Positions 16,089 to 23,121 of a stretch of 64,000 nt of DNA are shown in pieces. Every line of letters begins with the position of its first letter. Within the stretch, counting starts at the first letter, position 1. The position numbers and the translations under genes were made by a program. The stretch comes from Pseudomonas nitroreducens NBRC 12694 (GTDB taxonomy: Bacteria > Pseudomonadota > Gammaproteobacteria > Pseudomonadales > Pseudomonadaceae), in assembly GCF_002091755.1 (NCBI RefSeq), contig NZ_BDAI01000014.1:1-64000 (forward strand), in the 5' to 3' direction. The notes under the pieces were generated by a model, which worked only from the letters and a program-made list of their open reading frames with translations, was not told the origin of the DNA and did not search any database.

Positions 16089-17483
16089 TCAGGCCTCGCG
16101 CGCGCCGGGAATCGCCAGCAGCTCGGTGATGCCGGCATCGAGGGTCTCGATCAGGCGATCCACGTCCGCGGCAGTAGTGTCCGGGCAGCACAGGGTCATG
16201 TTGTGGAAGGGCGTGATCAGGATGCCGCGGTTGATCAGGTACAGGTGCAGCGCCATCTGCAGCTCGTCGTGGAAGGCCGCTTCGGCCTCGGCGCCCGTAC
16301 GCGGGGAGACGGGGCAGAACTGGAACTCGCTGCGCGCGCCCAGCTCGGTCACCGACCACTTCAGGTCGTGCTTGGTGATCAGCGTGCGGAAGCCATCAGC
16401 CAGGCGCTTGGCCAGCGGCAGCATGTGGTCGTAGGCCGCCTGGGTCATCACCTGTTCCAGGTTGGCGCGCATGCAGTGCATGGCCAGGGCGTTGGCCGAG
16501 AGCGTGGTGCCCATGCCGCTGTGGCCGTGCCCGTGGCTGTCTTCCTGGGCGCTCTGGCGCGAGGCGGCCATGCGTTCGGCCATCTCCGCGCTGCAGCCGA
16601 AGATGCCGCAGGGCACGCCGCCGGCGATCGGCTTGCCGACCACGAAGAAGTCCGGGTCGAGGTTCCACAGCTGGGTGCAGCCGCCGATATTGGTGGAGAT
16701 AGTGTGGGTTTCGTCGATGATCAGCAGCGAACCGTACTTGCGCGTCAGTTCGCGGCACTTCTGCATGAAGCCCGGATCGGGCAGGACCATGCCGATGTTG
16801 GTCATCGCCGGCTCGCACAGCAGGGCGCAGACGTCGCCCTGGGCCAGCGCGGCTTCCAGCGCCTCGACGTCGTTGAAGGGGATGGAGCGGCTGTGCTGGG
16901 TCAGGTCGTAGGCCTGGCCGACCAGGCCGGAGCGGTGCACGGTTTCGCCGTCGCGGTAGCGCACCATCACGTCGTCGACGGTGCCGTGGTAGCAGCCGTC
17001 GAACACCAGCAGGGTCTTGCGCTTGGTCACCGCGCGGGCCCAGCGCAGCACGTAGCGGTTGGAGTCGGTGGCGGTAGCGGTTACCTGCCAGTAGGGCAGG
17101 CCGAAGCGCGCGGCGAGCAGCTCGCCGCAGACCACCGCGTCTTCGCCGGGGAGCATGGTGGTCAGGCCGCGCGCGCCCTGTTCGGCAAGGGCGCGGGCGA
17201 TCGGCGCCGGCGAGTGGCCGAACATGCTGCCGGTATCGCCGAGGCAGAAGTCCACGTAGTCATGGCCGTCCACGTCGTAGAAGCGGGCGCCCTGGGCGCG
17301 TTCGACGAACAGCGGGCAGGGCGTGGACCAGTCGGCCATCCAGTGCATCGGCACGCCGGCGTACAGCGACTGGTGCGCACGCTCGGCGAGGGCGACGGAC
17401 TTGGGATTCTGTTCCAGGAAGCGCTGGCGCTCGCGGGCGGTGAAGAGATCCACGGCCTGTTGGGCGATTCCGCTGGCAGTCAT
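16089..17483 (-). CDS. Class III PLP-dependent aminotransferase (aspartate aminotransferase superfamily)
   Basis: 464 residues, fold type I, related to glutamate-1-semialdehyde and omega-amino acid transaminases. Visible are the substrate entry stretch GDTGSMFGHSPAP, the PLP-phosphate region, the cofactor Asp in LLIIDETHT, and the Schiff-base Lys in VVGKPIAGGVPCG. A His/Gly-rich SHGHGHSGMGTTLSA loop precedes the usual active-site Thr. GAGG lies before the ATG at 17483; the longer frame runs into the operator region. It is the first gene leftward from a divergent promoter with two TGTGATCACA operators, so the GntR regulator to the right very likely controls it. Confidence 0.88.
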   Translation of the reverse strand: MTASGIAQQAVDLFTARERQRFLEQNPKSVALAERAHQSLYAGVPMHWMADWSTPCPLFVERAQGARFYDVDGHDYVDFCLGDTGSMFGHSPAPIARALAEQGARGLTTMLPGEDAVVCGELLAARFGLPYWQVTATATDSNRYVLRWARAVTKRKTLLVFDGCYHGTVDDVMVRYRDGETVHRSGLVGQAYDLTQHSRSIPFNDVEALEAALAQGDVCALLCEPAMTNIGMVLPDPGFMQKCRELTRKYGSLLIIDETHTISTNIGGCTQLWNLDPDFFVVGKPIAGGVPCGIFGCSAEMAERMAASRQSAQEDSHGHGHSGMGTTLSANALAMHCMRANLEQVMTQAAYDHMLPLAKRLADGFRTLITKHDLKWSVTELGARSEFQFCPVSPRTGAEAEAAFHDELQMALHLYLINRGILITPFHNMTLCCPDTTAADVDRLIETLDAGITELLAIPGAREA

Positions 17484-17488
17484 GTTGC
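17475..17488 (+). promoter_or_regulatory. Possible sigma-54 promoter element (GG-N10-GC)
   Basis: CTGGCAGTCATGTTGCA fits the -24/-12 consensus closely and points to the divergent SDR gene, with a start predicted near 17500. It overlaps the aminotransferase start codon on the other strand, so coincidence with coding sequence is possible. No enhancer site was recognised. Confidence 0.3.
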
Positions 17489-17519
17489 ACACCTCGTTTG
17501 TTATTTCGCACATCTTCCA

Positions 17520-17533
17520 TTTGTGATCACAAA
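17520..17533. promoter_or_regulatory. GntR-type operator 1 of the divergent amine cluster promoter
   Basis: TTTGTGATCACAAA is a perfect 14-bp palindrome. On the minus strand it falls just after a TTGACA hexamer (17541-17536), so it would sit inside the promoter of the aminotransferase gene. An almost identical palindrome lies exactly 63 bp away. Confidence 0.75.
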
Positions 17534-17581
17534 AATGTCAATACAGCGAAGCGACTGCCTGATAATCTGCCCTGTAACGAA

Positions 17582-17597
17582 TTTTGTGATCACAGAA
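17582..17597. promoter_or_regulatory. GntR-type operator 2 of the divergent amine cluster promoter
   Basis: TTTTGTGATCACAGAA has a perfect TGTGATCACA core with one mismatch in the flanks. It ends 13 bases before the SDR start codon. A -10-like GATAAT lies at 17561-17566 between the two operators. Binding here would block the rightward SDR-gntR transcript. Confidence 0.75.
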
Positions 17598-17610
17598 CAA
17601 GAAGATGCCC

Positions 17611-18399
17611 ATGAAAGATGTCACGAATGAGTCCGCCTGGGCCGGCCAGGTAGCTCTGGTCAGCGGCGCCGGCAGCGAGTCCGGCATCGGCTTCGCCAGT
17701 GCCCGCCGGCTGGCGCGCAACGGTGTGAAGTTGCTGCTCACCGCCAGCAGCGAGCGGGTCCTGCAGCGGGCGCAGGAGCTTTGCGCCGAGGGCTTCGAGG
17801 CCCGCGCTCTGCCCGCCGACCTGACCGATGAAGGCGACGTCCTTGCCCTGGCCGAGTGGGCGCAGGCGCAATGGGGAAGGGTAGACGTGCTGGTGAACAA
17901 CGCCGGCATGGCCATGCAGGGTAGCCCCGAACCCTTCGCCGAACTCGCGGCGATGGACCTGGCAACCTGGAACCTGTCGCTGGCGCGCAACCTGACCAGC
18001 GCCTTCCTGCTCACTCGTGCGCTGCTGCCGGGCATGCTGGAGCGCGGCTACGGGCGCATCGTCAACGTCAGCTCCACCACCGGCACGCGGGCCAGCAATC
18101 CGGGCGAGTCGGCCTACAGCGCGGCCAAGGCCGGAATGCTCGGCATGAGCATGGGGCTGGCGCTGGAAGTGGCGCAGCGCGGGGTGACGGTGAACAGCGT
18201 GGCGCCGGGCTGGATTGCCACCGGCTCCAGCAGCGAAGAAGAAATCCAGGCCGGGCGGCGCACGCCGCTGGGTCGTTCCGGGCGACCGGAGGAGGTGGCC
18301 GCCGCCATTGCCTTCCTGGCCTCGCCCGAAGCCAGCTACATCACCGGCGAAGTGCTGGTGGTGGATGGCGGCAACTGTCTGATCGAAAACAAGGGATAA
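17611..18399 (+). CDS. Short-chain dehydrogenase/reductase (SDR), FabG-like
   Basis: 262 residues. Motifs are SGAGSESGIG, an unusual spacing of the TGxxxGxG cofactor loop with an inserted Ser-Glu, then NNAGMAMQG, catalytic Ser in NVSSTTG, YSAAKAG and the C-terminal YITGEVLVVDGG typical of FabG-like enzymes. ATG 17611 is chosen over 17605 because AAGAAG stands at proper distance only from the former. It is the first gene of the rightward transcript, followed by a micro-ORF and the GntR regulator, and preceded by operator 2. It probably oxidises or reduces an intermediate of the adjacent amine pathway. Confidence 0.85.
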   Translation: MKDVTNESAWAGQVALVSGAGSESGIGFASARRLARNGVKLLLTASSERVLQRAQELCAEGFEARALPADLTDEGDVLALAEWAQAQWGRVDVLVNNAGMAMQGSPEPFAELAAMDLATWNLSLARNLTSAFLLTRALLPGMLERGYGRIVNVSSTTGTRASNPGESAYSAAKAGMLGMSMGLALEVAQRGVTVNSVAPGWIATGSSSEEEIQAGRRTPLGRSGRPEEVAAAIAFLASPEASYITGEVLVVDGGNCLIENKG

Positions 18400-18404
18400 G
18401 CGAG

Positions 18405-18467
18405 ATGAAGCACGACTGCAGCCTGACCTTCGCCCAACTGCCGGCGCCGCCGGCCGGGCGGGAGTGA
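18405..18467 (+). CDS. Possible 20-codon micro-ORF between SDR and GntR genes
   Basis: ATG to TGA encodes MKHDCSLTFAQLPAPPAGRE. It starts 6 bases after the SDR stop behind AAGCGAG and ends 5 bases before the gntR start, filling the gap exactly. It could couple translation of gntR or be the remnant of a larger gene. No homology is recognisable at this length. Confidence 0.3.
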   Translation: MKHDCSLTFAQLPAPPAGRE

Positions 18468-18471
18468 AACC

Positions 18472-19137
18472 ATGGCCGACAACCTTCAGGAACAGCTCTA
18501 CCAGAACCTGCGCCAGGCCCTTTTGAGCGGGCGCTTCCAGCCTGGCGAGCGGCTCAAGATCCGCGACCTGGCTGACGAATGGGGCACCAGCCCGATGCCG
18601 GTCCGCGCCGCCCTGCAACGCCTGGTGGCAGAGGGCGCGCTGGAAGGTGAGCCGCAGCGCTCGCTACGGGTGCCGGTGATGACCCGCGAGCGCTACCTGC
18701 AGATCCTGCAGGTGCGGCAATCCCTGGAGGGGCTGGCGGTGGAGGATGCGGCGCGGCACCTGCGGCCCGCCGACATGGCCGTGCTGCGTGATTGCACCGA
18801 GCGCATGGAAAACGCGCTGAACGCCCGTGACGTCCATGGCTACCTGGAAGCCAACAGCCTGTTCCACCTGACGCTCTACCGCGCCTGTGGCAACCCCACG
18901 CTGCTGCGCATGATCGAGGCGCTGTGGCTGCAGGTGGGGCCGTTCTTCAACCGGCTGTTCACCGAGGCCGACCTGTCGCTGCGCCTCAACGACTTCCACG
19001 AAGACACCCTGCAGGCGCTGGAGCGTGGCGATGGCGCAGGCGCACGCAAAGCCATCGAACAGGACCTGGGCTACTGCGGCCAGTACCTGCTCAATCTGCT
19101 GGAGCTGGAAAGCGGGGGAAGGCTGGGGGCGCGCTAG
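18472..19137 (+). CDS. GntR family transcriptional regulator, FadR/FCD subfamily
   Basis: 221 residues. The N-terminal winged helix (about 5-70) contains the LSGRFQPGERLKIRDLADEWGTSPMPVRAALQRLVAEG region that defines GntR regulators. The C-terminal all-helical FCD domain (80-210) has the metal/ligand-binding Asp and His residues in NSLFHLTLYRACGN and NDFHEDTLQALERGD. It is co-transcribed with the SDR gene. The two TGTGATCACA palindromes in the divergent promoter 0.9 kb upstream are its likely operators, so it would repress both arms of the amine cluster and itself until an organic acid or amine metabolite binds. Confidence 0.9.
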   Translation: MADNLQEQLYQNLRQALLSGRFQPGERLKIRDLADEWGTSPMPVRAALQRLVAEGALEGEPQRSLRVPVMTRERYLQILQVRQSLEGLAVEDAARHLRPADMAVLRDCTERMENALNARDVHGYLEANSLFHLTLYRACGNPTLLRMIEALWLQVGPFFNRLFTEADLSLRLNDFHEDTLQALERGDGAGARKAIEQDLGYCGQYLLNLLELESGGRLGAR

Positions 19138-19145
19138 GGCGCCCT

Positions 19146-19358
19146 TCAGGGGGTCTTGATGAAGCGGACGTTGTCCTTCTTGATCAGGATCGTCTCGCCG
19201 TTCAACTGCTCGAATTCGTAGTAGTCATTGTATTTGTCGTAGTCGGAGTGATCCTTCACCAGGATTTCGCTGCCGTCCTGCAGCGTCACCACGGCCTTGT
19301 CGGCGCATCCGGCGAGGCCGAGCAGCAACAGGCAGGTGAACAAGGCTTTCAACTTCAT
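19146..19358 (-). CDS. YgdI/YgdR family small lipoprotein
   Basis: 70 residues with a type II signal peptide whose lipobox LAGC ends near residue 18, so the mature protein is about 53 residues anchored to a membrane by lipid. The mature domain VVTLQDGSEILVKDHS...YYEFEQLNGETILIKKDNVRFI matches the DUF903 pattern of tandem small beta-strands (an SH3-like barrel). The ATG at 19358 has GGAG 6 bases upstream. Function is unknown; homologues are abundant envelope lipoproteins. Confidence 0.88.
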   Translation of the reverse strand: MKLKALFTCLLLLGLAGCADKAVVTLQDGSEILVKDHSDYDKYNDYYEFEQLNGETILIKKDNVRFIKTP

Positions 19359-19461
19359 AGTTTCTCCACGGGGCATCGTACCCGCCCGGGCAGCAAGGGC
19401 TGGAGGTACGCTGGGTTGCCTGTGTGACCATGGAAGTTTCAGGAAATTCCGACATGGGGCT

Positions 19462-19863
19462 TCAAGTATCGAGCCATACGTCGCGTGCCCAGGTCCAGAC
19501 GGAGTCCCAGGTTTCCTCGGTGAGCTCGCCGTCGGCCCAGAGAATCACCTCGCCGTCCTCGGCGACCGCGTAGTAGTCGTCACCGTCGGCGCAGAGCGGG
19601 ATCAGCTCGCGCGGCAGGCCATTGGCCCAGGCCACGGCCGCGACTTCCGGCAGGTAGGTGTGGGACTGTGGATCGGTCGCCGTGACGGGTTCCAGGCGGC
19701 CATAGACGACGTCGCTGACCAGCAGGAGGAACTCGCGGAATTCCGACGGAATGCCGATCAGCAGCGCTTCCTCGATCTCCACCAGCAGTTCTTCGTCGGG
19801 CAGTTCCAGCGGTACCGGAACCGGCTCGTTCGCTTCACGCAGTTTCTCGATCACATCTTCCAC
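19462..19863 (-). CDS. SMI1/KNR4 (SUKH) domain protein
   Basis: 133 residues, acidic, starting at GTG with GAGAGG 8 bases upstream. The SUKH core is visible: an N-terminal helix pair ending EEALLIGIPSEFREFLLLVSDVVYG, the strand HTYLPEVAAVAWANG, then LIPLCADGDDYYAV and the terminal WDSVWTWARDVWL helix. SUKH proteins are often immunity proteins against nuclease toxins, but many stand-alone members in Pseudomonas are housekeeping proteins of unknown role. No toxin gene or secretion marker lies nearby. Confidence 0.85.
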   Translation of the reverse strand: MEDVIEKLREANEPVPVPLELPDEELLVEIEEALLIGIPSEFREFLLLVSDVVYGRLEPVTATDPQSHTYLPEVAAVAWANGLPRELIPLCADGDDYYAVAEDGEVILWADGELTEETWDSVWTWARDVWLDT

Positions 19864-19992
19864 AGACGGGGCCTCTCTATATTCGACGAATGGCGCGCTT
19901 TATACAGTAGTAGCCGGCCCTCCGCGCAAGACCACTGCGCGGGCGCCGTCCGGACGAGCGGCGGGGGCAGGGCAAGCCTGTGGCCGATGTGC

Positions 19993-20024
19993 AAAAACGA
20001 AAAAGCCCGGTAATCGCCGGGCTT
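19993..20024 (-). terminator. Intrinsic terminator of the Tim44-like gene
   Basis: Stem AAGCCCGG/CCGGGCTT (20003-20010 with 20017-20024), followed on the minus strand by TTTCGTTTTT. Confidence 0.85.
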
Positions 20025-20042
20025 CTTCTTCACGCGCTAGGG

Positions 20043-20927
20043 TCAGTTCTGGCGGATGCCAGCCACCAGCCAGGGCTGGTTGTCGCCCTGGGCGCGCTCC
20101 ATGCGCCAGCTTTCGCTGAAGGGTTCGCCCTGGTCGAAGCGCGAGGACTTCGACACGCCGCTGAAAGTCAGGGTGGCGATGGTCTTGTCGGCCTGGTCAT
20201 CCACGCCCTCGAGCTGCACGTCGAGGTTGTCGATGTAGGTGGACTGGTAGCTGTCGCCCAGGTCCGCGCGCTCCTGCTTGAGGAACTGCAGCATCTGCGG
20301 GGTGACGAATTCGGCGATCTTGTCCATCTCGTTGGCGTCCCAGTGCTGCTGCAGGGACATGAAGTGCTCGCGGGCGGCGCCGATGAAACGGGTCTCATCG
20401 AACCAGCTCGGGGCGTTGATCACCGGACGGCTGTCCATCACCGGGCGGGACGCGCCACCGAAGATCGACGGCGGAGCAGTCGGCATTTCACGCTGCATCG
20501 GCGCATGGCCGCCGGCCATGGCGGGCTGCTGGCCCTGCTGCTGGCGGCGACGCGAAGCGATGAAGCGGAACGCGATGAAGGCGATCAGCGCGATGATCAG
20601 GATGTCGAGGAACTGCATGCCCTGGAAGCCGTCGCCCATGAACATGGAGGCGAGCAGGCCACCGGCGGCGAGGCCGGCCAGCGGGCCGAGCCAGCGCGAA
20701 GCGCCGCTCTTGGCAGCGGCGCCGGCAGCGCCTGCGGCGGCACCGGTCGCGGCCGGGCCGGCGGCAGTCGGGGAATTCGGCGCGGCGTTGGGTTGCGCCT
20801 GGCGGGTCTGGTGGCTCGGCGCAGAGCCCATGCTCTTGCCGCCACCGAAACGTTTGGCGGCGTTGACGTCGAGGCTGAGCGTCACGGCGACACAGAAGGC
20901 CATGGCAAGGCTGAGAAAGCGCTTCAT
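20043..20927 (-). CDS. Tim44-like domain membrane protein
   Basis: 294 residues. A signal peptide-like N-terminus (cleavage near LDVNA) precedes a Gly/Ala/Pro-rich linker. Two hydrophobic helices follow around residues 86-120 (WLGPLAGLAAGGLLASMFMG and FLDILIIALIAFIAFRFIA), with a basic Arg/Gln patch after them. The C-terminal 130 residues form a Tim44/NTF2-like domain (WFDETRFIGAAREHFMSLQQHWDANEMDKIAEFVTP, then SWRMER). Bacterial members have no established role; by analogy to Tim44 they may bind membrane or unfolded polypeptides. The intrinsic terminator at 19993-20024 closes the unit. Confidence 0.85.
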   Translation of the reverse strand: MKRFLSLAMAFCVAVTLSLDVNAAKRFGGGKSMGSAPSHQTRQAQPNAAPNSPTAAGPAATGAAAGAAGAAAKSGASRWLGPLAGLAAGGLLASMFMGDGFQGMQFLDILIIALIAFIAFRFIASRRRQQQGQQPAMAGGHAPMQREMPTAPPSIFGGASRPVMDSRPVINAPSWFDETRFIGAAREHFMSLQQHWDANEMDKIAEFVTPQMLQFLKQERADLGDSYQSTYIDNLDVQLEGVDDQADKTIATLTFSGVSKSSRFDQGEPFSESWRMERAQGDNQPWLVAGIRQN

Positions 20928-21183
20928 CGTTGTCATTCTCTTGGTTGGTATACGACGCACGTCATGTTGCAGGCCGGGGCCGGTGAGGGCCAGCCGGATT
21001 TTGTTTCGTGCTGTTGCCCTGTTCGGGCCCGACCCCTGATATGGGGGCGGTTGAATCCCTTTCCAAATCAGTCTGTTACTGATTCTTTCAGAGCCGCCTG
21101 TCGGAAGGCTCGGATGGTAGGCTTCGCTGAGCGAGGCCGTCAGCCGCGCGATCCCTGACCCCACGCCGCGAGGACCGCCGACC

Positions 21184-22944
21184 ATGCATGCCATCGACTT
21201 CATCCAGGACCTCGCGGTGATCATGCTGATCGCCGGTTTCGTCACCATCCTCTGCCACCGCTTCAAGCAGCCGGTGGTGCTGGGCTACATCATCGCCGGG
21301 GTGATCATCGGCCCGCACACCCCGCCCTTCGCGCTGGTGCACGACGAGGACACGATCAAGACCCTCGCCGAACTGGGGGTGATCTTCCTGATGTTCTGCC
21401 TGGGGCTGGAATTCAGCCTGCGCAAGCTGTTCCAGGTCGGCGCCACGGCCTTCATCGCCGCGTTCCTGGAAATCACCCTGATGATCTGGGCCGGCTTCGA
21501 GATCGGCCGCCTGTTCGACTGGAGCACCATGGATTCGCTGTTCCTCGGCGCGATCCTGGCGATGTCTTCCACCACCATCATCATCAAGGTCCTGGGCGAC
21601 CTGAAGATGAAGAACGAGCGCTTCGCCCAACTGATCTTCGGTGTGCTGATCATCGAGGACATCCTCGGCATCGGCATCATCGCCCTGTTCTCCGGCATTG
21701 CCGTGAGCGGCACGGTGGAGGCCGACCAGGTGTTCTCCACGGTCGGCAAGCTGAGCCTGTTCATGGTCGTCGCGCTGGTCGTCGGCATCCTGCTGGTACC
21801 GCGCCTGTTGGCCTACGTGGCGAAATTCGAAAGCAACGAGATGCTGCTGGTGACGGTGCTCGGCCTGTGCTTCGGCTTCTGCCTGCTGGTGGTGAAGCTG
21901 GAATACAGCATGATCCTGGGTGCCTTCCTGATCGGCGCGATCATGGCCGAGTCGCGCCAGCTGATCCAGATCGAGCGCCTGATGGAGCCGGTGCGCGACA
22001 TGTTCAGCGCGATCTTCTTCGTCGCCATCGGCCTGACCATCGACCCCAAGGTGCTGGTGGACTATGCCGCGCCGATCCTGGTGATCACCCTGGTGGTGGT
22101 CGCCGGCAAACTGATCTCCTGCGGTGCCGGCGCCTTCATTGCCGGCAACGACGGGCGCACCTCGATGCGCGTGGGCATGGGCCTTTCGCAGATCGGCGAG
22201 TTCTCCTTCATCATCGCCGCGCTGGGCATGAGCCTGGGCGTGACCAGTGACTTCCTCTACCCGGTGGTGGTCGGCGTGTCGGCCATCACCACGCTGCTGA
22301 CGCCCTACCTGATCCGCTCCGCCGACCCGCTGGCGCTGTACCTGGGCCGCAGCCTGCCATCACCCATGGTGCGGGTGTTCAGCCTGTACGGCGAGTGGCT
22401 GCGCAGCATCAAGCCGCGGGGCGACAAGGCGATCCTCGCCGGAATGATCCGGCGCATCCTGCTGCAGGTCGGGGTCAACCTGACCCTGGTGATCGGCATC
22501 TTCTTCGGCCTGGCGTTCTTCGCCGGGCAGATCGGCCAGTGGCTGGCGCAGTTCGTCGAGCCCGAGGCGCTGCACAAGGCGTTGATCTGGGGCGCCGCGC
22601 TGTTGCTGTCGCTGCCGTTCCTGATCGCCGCCTACCGCAAGCTCAAGGCGCTGGCGATGCTGCTGGCGGAAATGGGCGTGAAGGCGGAAAGCGCCGGCCG
22701 CCACACGGCCCGCGTGCGCCGGGTGATTTCCGAGCTGATCCCGCTGCTGTCGCTGGGCGGCATGATGCTGCTGCTGGCGGCGCTCAGTTCGAGCATCCTG
22801 CCGCCGGGTGAGTTGCTGGTCGTGGTGGCACTGATCGCCGCGCTGGTGATCGCGGTGTTCTGGCGCTGGTTCATCCGCGTGCATTCGCGGATGCAGGTGG
22901 CACTGATCGAGACCTTCGAGCAGAACGGCGGCGGGCATCACTGA
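21184..22944 (+). CDS. Cation:proton antiporter, CPA2 family (Na+/K+:H+)
   Basis: 586 residues. The first 390 form a Na/H exchanger fold with about 12 helices, including GVIFLMFCLGLEFSLRKLF, the ion-binding IEDILGIGIIALFSG segment with acidic pair Glu-Asp, and LSQIGEFSFIIAALGM. Unlike the antiporter at 10877 it has no RCK domain. Instead a basic linker leads to three or four additional hydrophobic helices (about 415-450, 465-485, 510-560), ending in a short charged tail with EQNGGGHH. GAGGA precedes the ATG. Likely role is sodium or potassium extrusion and pH control. Confidence 0.87.
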   Translation: MHAIDFIQDLAVIMLIAGFVTILCHRFKQPVVLGYIIAGVIIGPHTPPFALVHDEDTIKTLAELGVIFLMFCLGLEFSLRKLFQVGATAFIAAFLEITLMIWAGFEIGRLFDWSTMDSLFLGAILAMSSTTIIIKVLGDLKMKNERFAQLIFGVLIIEDILGIGIIALFSGIAVSGTVEADQVFSTVGKLSLFMVVALVVGILLVPRLLAYVAKFESNEMLLVTVLGLCFGFCLLVVKLEYSMILGAFLIGAIMAESRQLIQIERLMEPVRDMFSAIFFVAIGLTIDPKVLVDYAAPILVITLVVVAGKLISCGAGAFIAGNDGRTSMRVGMGLSQIGEFSFIIAALGMSLGVTSDFLYPVVVGVSAITTLLTPYLIRSADPLALYLGRSLPSPMVRVFSLYGEWLRSIKPRGDKAILAGMIRRILLQVGVNLTLVIGIFFGLAFFAGQIGQWLAQFVEPEALHKALIWGAALLLSLPFLIAAYRKLKALAMLLAEMGVKAESAGRHTARVRRVISELIPLLSLGGMMLLLAALSSSILPPGELLVVVALIAALVIAVFWRWFIRVHSRMQVALIETFEQNGGGHH

Positions 22945-22971
22945 GCCCGCCGGTCGAGCGGGGGAGTGACC

Positions 22972-23050
22972 TGTAGGAGCGAGCTTGCTCGCGAACCTCA
23001 CGGCACTGCAGCTTCCGGTGAATCCGTTCGCGAGCAAGCTCGCTCCTACA
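22972..23050. repeat. Classical Pseudomonas REPIN (TGTAGGAGCGAGCTTGCTCGCGAA family)
   Basis: Two 24-nt REP units in perfect inverted orientation (22972-22995 and 23027-23050) flank a 31-base spacer. Each unit also forms its own GCGAGC/GCTCGC hairpin. It lies between convergent genes, as is typical, and could act as a bidirectional transcript end. Confidence 0.95.
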
Positions 23051-23070
23051 AAAAGCGGCTCCGAGGTGCC

Positions 23071-23105
23071 GGCGGATAACCTGTTCCAGGTTATCCGCCC
23101 TACGG
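23071..23105. repeat. Single GGCGGATAAC...CCGCCCTACGG repeat element
   Basis: GGCGGATAACCTG-TTC-CAGGTTATCCGCC is a hairpin with a 13-bp perfect stem, followed by CTACGG. It is the same family as the pair at 14427-14511, here present as one unit right after the REPIN. Confidence 0.8.
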
Positions 23106-23121
23106 CCCTGAAGCAGACGGC

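Noticed and set aside
17520..17597. TGTGATCACA palindromes as Vfr/CRP sites
   Set aside because: CRP sites need TGTGA and TCACA separated by 6 bases. Here the halves abut, as in GntR-type operators, and a GntR gene is in the cluster.
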